DNA of 64,000 bases from an unicellular cyanobacterium SU2 (GTDB taxonomy: Bacteria > Cyanobacteriota > Cyanobacteriia > Cyanobacteriales > Microcystaceae). Shown here piece by piece: positions 27,217 to 36,381 of the stretch. Position 1 is the stretch's first letter; every line of letters starts with the position of its first letter. The notes below the pieces were generated by a model, which was given only the letters and a program-made list of their open reading frames with translations, was not told where the DNA came from and ran no database searches. The stretch covers positions 157,325-221,324 of the forward strand of contig NEED01000078.1 of the NCBI GenBank assembly GCA_002110465.1, given 5' to 3'. The position numbers were made by a program, and so were the translations under genes.

Positions 27217-27513
27217 AAATAACAGGCAATAGGCAAGAGGAAACTAACAAATTCTAAAATAGCTTGTTGAGTTCCTAAGCCTAATTTTTCTATCTAAATA
27301 TTTCTTTGTCCCTAAGCTAACATGATGATTCTTATTGGTTCTAACGTTACACACCATGAGAAAGACTGATTTTTGATCGCAGCCCATTTTTCTTTAGTCT
27401 AAGCTTTAACCTCTTGAGAACTAATAATTTGAACGTGGTCGAAAAATTTCCCCAGTTCCAGATTAACAGTAGAATAGGAGACGGTCTACTAAGCATGATG
27501 AAGGAGAAAAACT

Positions 27514-27630
27514 GTGATTGAACCCTTATTGTTAGGAATTGTTTTAGGATTGATCCCGATTACCTTAGCTGGTTTATTTGTTGCAGCTTATTTGCAATAT
27601 AAGCGCGGTAATCAACTCAATCTCGATTAA
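27514..27630 (+). CDS. petG: Cytochrome b6f complex subunit PetG
   Basis: 38 codons, GTG start at 27514 with AAGGAG at 27501-27506, stop TAA at 27628-27630. The product reads [20 protein letters not shown], then [18 protein letters not shown]: one membrane helix and a basic, stroma-facing C terminus, matching PetG of cyanobacteria and chloroplasts. PetG is needed for assembly and stability of the dimeric b6f complex in thylakoids. It is a single gene between a PHP phosphoesterase and tsaE. Confidence 0.95.
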   Translation: MIEPLLLGIVLGLIPITLAGLFVAAYLQYKRGNQLNLD

Positions 27631-27638
27631 TTAAGCTT

Positions 27639-27746
27639 AGATCTTGCACCTGATCTTGAAAACCCCATTTTGAACCGAATATCAATCGGGTTTGCTCCCT
27701 TGCACTAATCAATTTTGTTTGACTTGTTGAGGACGGTGCAAGATCT
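27639..27746. repeat. Perfect 12 bp inverted repeat flanking 84 bp
   Basis: AGATCTTGCACC (27639-27650) and its exact reverse complement GGTGCAAGATCT (27735-27746) lie between the convergent petG and tsaE. It may act as a shared terminator through a long stem or be the ends of a tiny inserted element. Confidence 0.6.
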
Positions 27747-27754
27747 CAGTAAAC

Positions 27755-28246
27755 TTAGTTTTGGTTATCTTGGCTTGATCTCTCTAATTCATTCCAAAAA
27801 TCGCAGCTTAAAGCCCAGTTTCCCTTTTTCTCAATAATAGCCTGGCGGCCTAATTTGGGTGAGTGAATTAACTCGATATCTAAATAATCTAACGGTCGAT
27901 AAGAGAGTCGTTGCGCCCATTCAATGGCCGTAATACCTGGGAAGACTTCTTGCCCTTCCCAATAACGTTCGGGATATAATTGCTCAATTTCTTGAAGTGT
28001 CAGACGATATAAATCTAGGTGATATAGAGGTAAACGGCCTTGAGTGTATTCATTAACCAGAGTAAAAGTAGGACTAACAATGGGATCTGTAATACCCAAC
28101 CCTTTGCCAACTCCCTGCACTAAAGTCGTTTTTCCCGAACCTAAGTCTCCTTTTAGCAAAATCGCCGTTCCAGCAGGTAAGAAGATTCCTAATTGCTGTC
28201 CTAACCTTTGAGTTGCTTCTTGATCGGGTAACTCAATAATTACCAT
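27755..28246 (-). CDS. tsaE: tRNA threonylcarbamoyladenosine biosynthesis ATPase TsaE
   Basis: 163 residues. Walker A GDLGSGKTTLVQG (about residue 33), then SPTFTLVNEY and LYHLDLYRL, all typical of TsaE. It works with TsaB, TsaC and TsaD to make t6A37 in tRNAs reading ANN codons. Only 9 bp separate it from the upstream yvcK-like gene, so both are probably on one mRNA. Confidence 0.95.
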   Translation of the reverse strand: MVIIELPDQEATQRLGQQLGIFLPAGTAILLKGDLGSGKTTLVQGVGKGLGITDPIVSPTFTLVNEYTQGRLPLYHLDLYRLTLQEIEQLYPERYWEGQEVFPGITAIEWAQRLSYRPLDYLDIELIHSPKLGRQAIIEKKGNWALSCDFWNELERSSQDNQN

Positions 28247-28255
28247 GGATTCAAA

Positions 28256-29632
28256 TTACTTGTTACTATACCAACGAAACAAAACTCGAGCCAATCGCTG
28301 GGGATTATGGCTAACCTTAGCAGTGATAGGATCTTCATCCATGACGTTGGCTAAAATCATACGACAGCCTAATTTAGCCACCTCTTCACGATCCGGAAAA
28401 ACAGGATGACAGTTTTCTAGGGCGTAACGTTTTAAAGCATTGGGGGAAGGGGGTTGACGCTGAATTAGAACCGCATCAAATAACCGTTGACTACAAACAC
28501 GATCAATTGCTTTTAAATGATCGCTAACGGTATACCCATCCGTTTCCCCCGGTTGAGTCATGATATTACAAACATAGATACGAGGAACTTTAGCTTTAAT
28601 CAAAGCTTCTCTAATTCCTGGAACCAAAAGATTAGGAATCAGACTGGTGTACAAACTCCCAGGTCCGATGATAATGTAATCAGCATCCTTAATCGCATTA
28701 ATAGCTGCAGGTAAAGCAGGAGGATTAGCTGGAATAGAGCCAATACGTTCAATTTTTCCCCCAGCTTCTGTAATATTGGATTCCCCTTCGATAAACCGTC
28801 CATCGGTCAATTCTGCCCAGAGACGAACGTCACTTAAGGTCGCAGGTAAAACCTTACCCCGTATGGCTAAAACCTTTGAACTAGCAGCGATCGCCTGTTC
28901 CAAGTCTCCCGTGATCTCTGTTAAAGCCGTCAGAAATAAGTTGCCAAAGCTGTGGCCGATCAGTCCATCCCCTGCTTGAAAGCGATATTGAAACAATTCG
29001 GTTAAGAGTTTTTCTTCATCAGCCAAAGCAGCCACACAGTTACGGATATCTCCTGGAGGAAGGACTCCAATTTCCCGTCTCAGTCGCCCTGATGACCCCC
29101 CATCATCAGCAACAGTGACAATGGCGGTCATGTTACTACTGTATTGTTTGAGTCCTCGTAGTAGGGTAGAAAGGCCAGTTCCTCCCCCAATGGCAACGAT
29201 TCGGGGACCTCGGTTGCGGCGACGATGGGCTAGGAGGCGATCAACAAGTTCTTGATCTCCTTCTGGATTAAATGCTTCGGTAATTGAACCGACAGTACGA
29301 CTTTGCCCCCATAATAGCAAAAATACCCCTAGAATAATCGCTAATGGACCAGAGATATAACTTGGAATATAAGTGGTAAGTAATTCTAGTAGCTTCGAGA
29401 TAAATTCTAATAAGCGATACACAGGGGTTAACTTCAAGAATACCGCTAATCCTAAGAAGGTTAACATTAGACCAGTGATACTGATGAGCAACCAGCGTTT
29501 GACTAAAAGGCCAGGGGATAGCCATTTAAACCATCGGTTGACTTGTTTGGGGGTATTTTGGCCAACAGTTGCCCATTTTCGCTGTTCTGATTGGATTTTG
29601 TGTATGGCCTGTTTTATAGGACTCTTGGACAT
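28256..29632 (-). CDS. yvcK: YvcK/YbhK-type UDP-sugar binding protein (gluconeogenesis factor family)
   Basis: 458 residues. The YvcK core starts near residue 145 with [17 protein letters not shown], followed by [20 protein letters not shown] and [14 protein letters not shown]. Unlike Bacillus YvcK (about 320 residues), this protein has a 140-residue N-terminal part with two or three membrane segments ([34 protein letters not shown]), so it is membrane-anchored; this layout is common in cyanobacteria. YvcK proteins bind UDP-GlcNAc and link carbon state to cell-wall synthesis and shape. Confidence 0.93.
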   Translation of the reverse strand: MSKSPIKQAIHKIQSEQRKWATVGQNTPKQVNRWFKWLSPGLLVKRWLLISITGLMLTFLGLAVFLKLTPVYRLLEFISKLLELLTTYIPSYISGPLAIILGVFLLLWGQSRTVGSITEAFNPEGDQELVDRLLAHRRRNRGPRIVAIGGGTGLSTLLRGLKQYSSNMTAIVTVADDGGSSGRLRREIGVLPPGDIRNCVAALADEEKLLTELFQYRFQAGDGLIGHSFGNLFLTALTEITGDLEQAIAASSKVLAIRGKVLPATLSDVRLWAELTDGRFIEGESNITEAGGKIERIGSIPANPPALPAAINAIKDADYIIIGPGSLYTSLIPNLLVPGIREALIKAKVPRIYVCNIMTQPGETDGYTVSDHLKAIDRVCSQRLFDAVLIQRQPPSPNALKRYALENCHPVFPDREEVAKLGCRMILANVMDEDPITAKVSHNPQRLARVLFRWYSNK

Positions 29633-29820
29633 AGGATAATGACCAAATAAATCGTAATTTTTTTAATGCTAATTTAAGCACTTTCTCAGGATGTTAGCAT
29701 CAAATAGAAGACTCCTTTACTTTTCACTCTCAATGAAACAGCAAAAATGACAGGTTGAGTTATCCTAACTTCTCAACAAGATAAGTAATCATCCTCGCCA
29801 TCTTTGCCCTAGAAACTGGC

Positions 29821-30711
29821 TTAAATTTGCCCATCAAGCCACCTTAAAAGTAACTGATTGACCTGATGGGGGGTTTCATCGTGGGGACAATGACCAGCGT
29901 TATTAATGGGATAAAATTGCGTATTTTGTCTTTGATTTGCCCGTTCTTGATAAATATTTGCCCCTGTAATGGGAGTCCAAGGATCATCGGTTCCCCATAA
30001 GACTAATAAGGGTTGTTCAATCTGAGGTAATAATTCTTGAGGAGAAGGTCCTGGAGGGGCGGTTAATACAGAGGCAAAAACTTGTTGTGCGCCAGGATCA
30101 CACGAAGGTTGATAAAGGAGATCCACTAATTCGTCAGTGACGGCATTGCGATCGCGGTAAACTTGATACAATGTACGACGAATACGTTGTTTTTGACGAA
30201 TACTATTAAAGATAAATTTACCGGTGATTGGGGAATTCACTAATTTAGCAAAAGCACCCATAATTAGTCTTAGGGGAAAGTTTAGTTCTTCTGGACGATG
30301 ATTTAATCCTCCAGCACAATTAATTAATACCCCACCTCGACTAATTTTAGGATAGGTGGCCATCAACCTTAAACTAATTAATCCTCCAATAGAATTCCCC
30401 ACAAAAACCGTGGGTTCATTGATGTGGGTTTCCCAAAAGTCCTTGATTTGTTCGCACCACAGTTCTACTGTGTAATCGAGTGGGGGTTTATCTGAGCCTC
30501 CAAATCCTAATAAGTCTAGGGCATAAACTCGATAGTTGTCCTGGGCAATAACAGGAATATTTTTCCGCCAATGGCCAATAGATGCCCCAAAACCATGAAT
30601 CAGAACGATAGGCTGTCCTTTTCCTTGAACAGTATAGTTAATGCGGTGTCCTTCCCACGTCCAAGTAAATGTCTCTGGGAGATGACGGGAAACAAGCGTT
30701 GATGTAGCCAT
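29821..30711 (-). CDS. Alpha/beta hydrolase (pheophytinase / chlorophyll dephytylase-like)
   Basis: 296 residues. Oxyanion HGFG (LIHGFGASIGHWRKN), nucleophile elbow GNSIGG with Ser, acid Asp in WGTDDPWTP and His in NNAGHCPHDE. The HGFGAS.GHWR region and GNSIGG are shared with the plant pheophytinase / dephytylase clade and with many cyanobacterial homologues. A role in chlorophyll or lipid ester hydrolysis is an inference from similarity. Monocistronic and divergent from the large RTX protein gene. Confidence 0.88.
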   Translation of the reverse strand: MATSTLVSRHLPETFTWTWEGHRINYTVQGKGQPIVLIHGFGASIGHWRKNIPVIAQDNYRVYALDLLGFGGSDKPPLDYTVELWCEQIKDFWETHINEPTVFVGNSIGGLISLRLMATYPKISRGGVLINCAGGLNHRPEELNFPLRLIMGAFAKLVNSPITGKFIFNSIRQKQRIRRTLYQVYRDRNAVTDELVDLLYQPSCDPGAQQVFASVLTAPPGPSPQELLPQIEQPLLVLWGTDDPWTPITGANIYQERANQRQNTQFYPINNAGHCPHDETPHQVNQLLLRWLDGQI

Positions 30712-31103
30712 AGTTGCTTAAAGCAGGTTCAATGAAGTTTTGTAAACAAATTAATCTTATCTGTCTAGCTTAGCATTATTATTGCTACCAGAAAAATTTG
30801 ATCTGGCACCCTATCCTTTTTTATTAAGATAATTAAAAGACTTTTTCAAAAGAAAATGTAAAGAAAGGTGTCAACTTAAATTCCTATTTATAAAATAAAA
30901 AAAATTGAACATAATATAGTGTTTTTCTGACTCACGAGGTATCCCTTAATTTTGTTTTTGTAAGCTTGGCTACTCTTTGAGAAACCTGTTCCCTGTTTCT
31001 TGTTTCCTAATACCAAGAACTCCTGTACGTTAGGAGTCGGAAAATTGCTATAAATTATGTGAAATAATCTAACAACTTTGACTTATTAAGGAATATTCAA
31101 AAA
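30712..31103. other. 392 bp AT-rich divergent spacer
   Basis: Contains a small hairpin, ACTCCT (31019-31024) / AGGAGT (31032-31037), and otherwise only AT-rich sequence. Promoters for both flanking genes must lie here; no clear hexamers stand out. Confidence 0.5.
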
Positions 31104-34100
31104 ATGTCTCCAGGATTTATTAAATTGGCAACGAGTAATCTACTTGTTGCAGAAAACAGTGGTGAACTTCTAGTTTCTGTTGTTAGGGTAAATGGGTCTG
31201 ACGGACTAGCAACAGTAAACTATAGTATTATCGCTGGTTCAGCAAACGAAGGAGAGGATTATTCTGCATCTCCTCTAATAGGCGTTTTAGAATTTGCCGA
31301 TGGAGAAACTGAGCAATTTATTCCAATTACGATTAAAGATAATCAACTGGTAGAAACAGATGAAACGTTTAGTGTGCTTATTGGAGAACCAACAGGAGCT
31401 CAATTAGATGAGCCGAGAACAGCAACTATCACCATCCAAGATGATGATTTAGGAACTGAACCAACCATTAGTTTTGACCAAACACAATTCTCGGTCAATG
31501 AAAGTGGTGGGCAAGCAACGATTACTCTTGTTAAACAAGGAACAGTCAACAGCCAAGTCAGTGTTGATTTTACAACAATTGACAACTATGCCAGAGCCAA
31601 CAGTGCTTATCCCGATTATGTACCTGTTACCCAAACCATAGTATTTGCACCCGAAGAAACGAGTAAGACTATTACAGTTGAGATCATCAACGATAACATA
31701 CCTGAACATAATGATTCCCTCAATTTATCTTTGAGCAATCCTGTTGGAATTCAATTAGGGATTCAAAATAAGGCGAGGTTGACGATCGAAGATGATGATG
31801 GACTGCTCTCACCTGGATTTTCCAAAGAACTTGTTGTTGATGGATTGGTAGTTCCAACTGACTTTGAGTGGATTAGTGACCATCAAATGATTATCACCCA
31901 ACAAAACGGGAAGGTACTTCTTTTCGATGAAAGAACAGGGGTGTTATCGGATTTTTTGGATATCAGAAATAAAGTGAATGTCGCTGGTCAGAGGGGATTG
32001 TTGAGCCTTGCTGTTCATCCCGACTTTCCCAATAATCCCTACATTTATTTAGGGTATGCCTATGATTCTCCCCGACAAGTAGCTGACAATGGGCGCGATA
32101 GAAGGGGAAGACGGGATACTCTGTTAGTTCGGATGGAGGCAGATCCTAATACTAACTATACGACAGCTATTCCTGAAAGTGAAGTCGTTTTGATGACTGT
32201 TCCCAAAGCTAATTCTTTCCACGCTTCTGCTGGACTCGCTTTTGGACTGGACGGCTCTCTATTTTGGGCGCATGGTGATGGAGCCGTAGTCGGAAGTATT
32301 TTGAACAATCCCGAAGATTTTGCCCGTCTTGATTATCCTTTTGGCAAACTCTTTCGTATCGATCCGATGACAGGAAAAGGCTACGAGGATAATCCTTTTT
32401 TTACTGGAGATGTTAATGATATTGAATCTAAGGTTTATAGTCTGGGTTCTCGTAATCCTTGGCGCATTGCTGTTCATCCAGAGACAGGTGAACCTTTTAT
32501 TGGGGATGTTGGTTTAGCATCTTGGGAAGAAATTAATACTGGCCGGGGAGCAAATTTTGGCTGGCCATTTTTTGAAGGTGGATACATAGATGGTCAAGGG
32601 GAGACTTTGCCCATACCAGAATATCTCAACGATCCTCGGTATCAAGATATCTATGCAGATAATTCGGATGTTACTCCACCTACTTATGCCATTCCTCACG
32701 AGTTCGGCAACTCAATCACCCTCGGCGAATTTTATACGAAAAGCCTTTATCCAGAGCTTTACCATGGTGGTTTAATTGTTGGTGATTTTGGTTCTGGCAA
32801 CCTTGACATTTTAAAGTTCAAGGAAGACGGTAGCATTGATACAAGCCTGTTGTTGGCAAATGTTGAAAGAATGACTAACATCCTTGTCGGTCCTGACGGG
32901 AGCATATACACGTCAAGCCTTTCGTTTACAAGTGGGTCACAAATTTATAAGCTTGCCTATGAAACTCCCAATCTAATTTTGGACGGAACTCCTTATAGTG
33001 ATATTTTCATTGGCAGTCCAGGAAACGATATCCTTAACGGATTACGTGGTGACGACCAGTTGATTGGTGCAGGAGGGATTGACATTATCAATGGCAATTC
33101 TGGTAACGATATTCTTGATGCCAGAGATGAGATCTCCCTTATTCCATCAGATGATTTAGTAATGCTTCTAGAGCTCAATGAAGCCAATGGTAGTTTCACT
33201 CCTGACACCTCCTCTTTTGGTGGAGATAACCCAGGAGAGTTAATCAATGGAACCATCATTGATCCTGTCTTAGGTACTGCTAAATTTGACGGAATAGATG
33301 ATGCTATCCACATAGCCAATACCCCCGATATTAATCGTAAAACCGTTGCTGAGCGAACCATTGCCTTGTGGTTCAAAGCTGATGATGTCTTGAGCGACGA
33401 AGCGCAAGTTCTCTACCAACAAGGGGGTGGTTTCAGAGGACTAAATGTCTATCTGCAAGGAGGGAATCTTTATGTTGGTGCTTGGAACGGGGATTACTCC
33501 TGGAACACTTATCTATCAACTCCTGAGATAGATTCACAAACTTGGCATCATGTTAGCTTAGTTCTCAATACTGAGCCAGGAAACAACACTCTTCAGGTAG
33601 CAGGACTCAAAGCATATCTTGATGGAGAAAAATTTGGCGAGGGACTAGCCACTGAAATAACGCCCCATGGTAACTTCATTGGGATTGGAGCCAATAATGA
33701 CGGAACCCGATTTCACGAGAGTAGTATGGGAACTACCGCCTTTGGTGGTCAGATGGATGATATTCGAGTTTACAATAGTGTCCTTGCTGATGAAACAATT
33801 GCCCAATTAGCAGCTCCTAGACTTTGGCCAGAAGCCCTTGTTATGAACCTGGAGCTTGACGAAGCCAATGGTAATTTCACGCCTGACACTTCTTCCTTTG
33901 GTGAAGATAACCCAGGGGAGTTAATCAATGGAACCATCATTGATTCTGTCTCAGGTACTGCTAAGTTTGACGGCATAGATGATGCTATCCATATAGCCAA
34001 TACCCCTGATATTAATGGTAGAACCGTTGCTGAGCGAACCATCACCTTACAATTTAAAGCTAATGATGTCTTTAGCAATGAAAAACAAGTGCTTTATGAA

Positions 34101-34856
34101 GAAGGGGGTAGTTTCAGAGGGCTAAATGTCTATCTGCAAGGAGGGAATCTTTATGTTGGTGCTTGGAATGGGGATTATTCCTGGAACACTTATCTATCTA
34201 CCTCTGACATAGATTCACAAACGTGGCATCAGGTTAGCTTGGTTCTCAATGCTGAGCCAGGAAACAACACTGCCCAGGAAGGAGCACTCAAAGCATACCT
34301 TGATGGAGAAAAATTTGGCGAGGGACTAGCCACTGAAATAACGCCCCATGGTAACTTCATTGGGATTGGAGCCAATAATGACGGAACCCGATTTCACGAT
34401 GGGGAGAGACCAGAAACAGAAGCCAAGGCCTTCGCTGGTGAGATGGATGATATTCGGGTTTACAATAGTGTTTCGGTAGATCAAGCAATTGACCAATTGG
34501 CTGTTCCTCTTGCTGTTGATCAATTAGATGATAGTCCTGTTGATCAATTAGATGGTGGTTCAGGCAATGATATCCTTTATGCTGGTCAGTATAGCTCTGA
34601 GTTAACGGGTAGAACGGGAGCTGACCAATTCTGGGTTGTTAACGATGGCTTGCTACCTCAGAAGGCTCATATCATCACTGACTTTCAACTGGAACGGGAT
34701 CTCATCGGTATTGAAGGATTGGGTATTTCGTCTAGTGATCTAGCTATGACACAACTCGGCGATAGTGTGTTGATTGAAGCTGTTAATGCTGAAATTGCTT
34801 TGTTGTCAGGTATTGAAGCGGCTGAACTTAACAGTAGTCACTTCATCTTTGCTTAA
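31104..34856 (+). CDS. Large Calx-beta / GSDH / LamG / RTX secreted protein
   Basis: 1250 residues. Domains in order: Calx-beta 1 (about 5-115, ending ATITIQDDD), Calx-beta 2 (about 120-232, ending LTIEDDD), a glucose/sorbosone dehydrogenase-type beta propeller (about 235-622; GQRGLLSLAVHPDFPNNPYI, LGSRNPWRIAVHPETGEPF, NFGWPFFEGG), RTX-like repeats (about 635-680, GSPGNDILNG), two near-identical LamG/concanavalin-like domains (about 685-905 and 912-1135), and a C-terminal RTX/T1SS-like segment (GGSGNDILYAG). There is no signal peptide, so type I secretion is likely. GSDH domains can use PQQ, but activity here is unproven. Probably a Ca-binding surface or extracellular protein. Confidence 0.9.
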   Translation: MSPGFIKLATSNLLVAENSGELLVSVVRVNGSDGLATVNYSIIAGSANEGEDYSASPLIGVLEFADGETEQFIPITIKDNQLVETDETFSVLIGEPTGAQLDEPRTATITIQDDDLGTEPTISFDQTQFSVNESGGQATITLVKQGTVNSQVSVDFTTIDNYARANSAYPDYVPVTQTIVFAPEETSKTITVEIINDNIPEHNDSLNLSLSNPVGIQLGIQNKARLTIEDDDGLLSPGFSKELVVDGLVVPTDFEWISDHQMIITQQNGKVLLFDERTGVLSDFLDIRNKVNVAGQRGLLSLAVHPDFPNNPYIYLGYAYDSPRQVADNGRDRRGRRDTLLVRMEADPNTNYTTAIPESEVVLMTVPKANSFHASAGLAFGLDGSLFWAHGDGAVVGSILNNPEDFARLDYPFGKLFRIDPMTGKGYEDNPFFTGDVNDIESKVYSLGSRNPWRIAVHPETGEPFIGDVGLASWEEINTGRGANFGWPFFEGGYIDGQGETLPIPEYLNDPRYQDIYADNSDVTPPTYAIPHEFGNSITLGEFYTKSLYPELYHGGLIVGDFGSGNLDILKFKEDGSIDTSLLLANVERMTNILVGPDGSIYTSSLSFTSGSQIYKLAYETPNLILDGTPYSDIFIGSPGNDILNGLRGDDQLIGAGGIDIINGNSGNDILDARDEISLIPSDDLVMLLELNEANGSFTPDTSSFGGDNPGELINGTIIDPVLGTAKFDGIDDAIHIANTPDINRKTVAERTIALWFKADDVLSDEAQVLYQQGGGFRGLNVYLQGGNLYVGAWNGDYSWNTYLSTPEIDSQTWHHVSLVLNTEPGNNTLQVAGLKAYLDGEKFGEGLATEITPHGNFIGIGANNDGTRFHESSMGTTAFGGQMDDIRVYNSVLADETIAQLAAPRLWPEALVMNLELDEANGNFTPDTSSFGEDNPGELINGTIIDSVSGTAKFDGIDDAIHIANTPDINGRTVAERTITLQFKANDVFSNEKQVLYEEGGSFRGLNVYLQGGNLYVGAWNGDYSWNTYLSTSDIDSQTWHQVSLVLNAEPGNNTAQEGALKAYLDGEKFGEGLATEITPHGNFIGIGANNDGTRFHDGERPETEAKAFAGEMDDIRVYNSVSVDQAIDQLAVPLAVDQLDDSPVDQLDGGSGNDILYAGQYSSELTGRTGADQFWVVNDGLLPQKAHIITDFQLERDLIGIEGLGISSSDLAMTQLGDSVLIEAVNAEIALLSGIEAAELNSSHFIFA
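33157..34507 (+). repeat. Tandem duplication of the LamG module
   Basis: 33157-33817 and 33837-34507 are highly similar at the DNA level, with stretches such as GGTAACTTCATTGGGATTGG identical in both. Synonymous and a few missense changes separate them, which indicates a fairly recent internal duplication. Confidence 0.85.
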
Positions 34857-34891
34857 TGTGATCTAAGCATTAGAATCAAGAACTAAGTTAC

Positions 34892-34918
34892 TCTAGGCAT
34901 AATCATAGTATGCCTAGA
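34892..34918. terminator. Bidirectional terminator hairpin
   Basis: TCTAGGCATA (34892-34901) pairs perfectly with TATGCCTAGA (34909-34918), with a 7 nt loop, between the convergent RTX gene and bciB. A T-rich tract follows on the plus strand. Confidence 0.7.
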
Positions 34919-34947
34919 TATTCTATTTAATTTTTGATCAGATATTT

Positions 34948-36144
34948 CTAATTCTCAGGTAAGTGATATTGATCCACAATTCGCTTAGCAAATTCAGGAA
35001 CATGATCAGCTAATTTTTCGGGATGGTTGCGTTTAACATAAAGATAATTACGGGTAAAATGAGAATCCATAGAGAAGCGGGCATATTCTAACCCTTTTGG
35101 TCCCACTTTTTCTATCACCACCCCCATTAATTTGGCTGCCCACATCGGCAAAGTTACACCCTGATCATAAGCTGGAATACTTTGTTGTACTGCTTGTTTT
35201 CTATTGCCTTTAGATATTACTTCTTTCGTATCTAATTTCTCTTGGACTAACCCTAACATTTCTTGTCCAGTTTCATTCCGAACAGTGATCCATTGCCAGC
35301 CAAATTCAGCCCCCATATATCCAACCACTAAATCAGCTAAACCGTTCACATAATCAAAACAACTCATACAAGAGGGGGCAAAAACATCTTTTAGTTTATT
35401 GGTTTTTAAACCAAAGAAAGGTACTTTTTCAATTGACCCGTCTTGATGTTTAAAATGAACCCGAAAGTCTTGCATAAATTCATAATGAACCACCGTATCA
35501 GGAGATTTACTGGTAGTTTCAAGAAACTTTTGTAAACCTTCACGGGTCACATTATCAACACAGGGGGTTCCTAAAACATACAGCTTTTCTAGGCCTAATT
35601 GTTTTTCCACTACTCTTAGTGCTTGAATTTGGCAACCGACCCCAATGACTAATAATTTTTTCATCCCCGACTGTTGGACCTGTTCTAGAATGGAAAGATT
35701 AGGAGATAAGGTCGGTTTATTGACCCTTGCCGCTAAAATTTCTTCAGTTGTCCTAGCAATAACTGGCATCGGTTGAAAACGGTCTTCTTTGGTATTCTGA
35801 ACACAGACCACTCCTTCTACCAGTCCTTGGGTCAACATTTCACAGGCAATGGTACTAACAATTCCTGTCCATTGCGCCCCTTCAATGGGTTGTTTTTTTC
35901 GCGCTGCGATCATGTCTTGATGAACCCCAAAATACCAGTCATTTTCATCGTTTAAATTACGACTACGGCCGTGGGCTATTGCTTCAAGTTCACTGATTTG
36001 TTGGTTTAAAAAAGCACAGGCTTCTTTAACATAGTGAATATAGTAGGTATCACATAGACCACACTCACTACAGAGTTCCTTAGCCGGACGGCGACTTCCT
36101 GGTTTGAGGGCTTTGGCTTTGTTATGGGGGGCAATGGATGTCAT
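34948..36144 (-). CDS. bciB: Divinyl chlorophyllide a 8-vinyl reductase, ferredoxin-dependent (BciB)
   Basis: 398 residues of the F420 hydrogenase/dehydrogenase beta-subunit family. The N-terminal CSECGLC (about residue 25) plus later cysteines (GVGCQIQAL, GTPCVDN, PSCMSCFDY) bind Fe-S clusters; FAD binding is known for the family. BciB reduces the 8-vinyl group of divinyl (proto)chlorophyllide during chlorophyll a synthesis and is the cyanobacterial form without BciA. The related plant enzyme HCAR acts on 7-hydroxymethyl chlorophyll, so this alternative is less likely in an organism without chlorophyll b. Monocistronic. Confidence 0.9.
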   Translation of the reverse strand: MTSIAPHNKAKALKPGSRRPAKELCSECGLCDTYYIHYVKEACAFLNQQISELEAIAHGRSRNLNDENDWYFGVHQDMIAARKKQPIEGAQWTGIVSTIACEMLTQGLVEGVVCVQNTKEDRFQPMPVIARTTEEILAARVNKPTLSPNLSILEQVQQSGMKKLLVIGVGCQIQALRVVEKQLGLEKLYVLGTPCVDNVTREGLQKFLETTSKSPDTVVHYEFMQDFRVHFKHQDGSIEKVPFFGLKTNKLKDVFAPSCMSCFDYVNGLADLVVGYMGAEFGWQWITVRNETGQEMLGLVQEKLDTKEVISKGNRKQAVQQSIPAYDQGVTLPMWAAKLMGVVIEKVGPKGLEYARFSMDSHFTRNYLYVKRNHPEKLADHVPEFAKRIVDQYHLPEN

Positions 36145-36308
36145 AGAGTATTAGGGGTGTTAAGAATTATCACTAACCATTGTTTAGGGTACGGCAAAAA
36201 GGCACTCCAAGGCGATTATTTTTAACTGAATGTAACAAAATTTTTGATTAAGTTTGACCTTCAATTCAAAAACCTGCACTGAAATCGAGACAGTTAAAGT
36301 GTGTAGTC

Positions 36309-36325
36309 AGGGCTTTAGCCCTTTT
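36309..36325. repeat. GGGCTTTAGCCC hairpin repeat
   Basis: AGGGC TTTA GCCCT followed by T residues, related to the repeat at 3920-3970. It lies between two minus-strand genes, so its terminator-like look on the plus strand probably has no target gene. Confidence 0.4.
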
Positions 36326-36381
36326 CTTAAAGTATTTTTAAAAAAAATTGATAATAACTTTCCCATTAAACTTAGAAGTTT

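Noticed and set aside
36309..36325. Intrinsic terminator for a plus-strand gene
   Set aside because: Hairpin with T tail, but there is no plus-strand gene upstream; it matches a dispersed GGGCTTTAGCCC repeat better.
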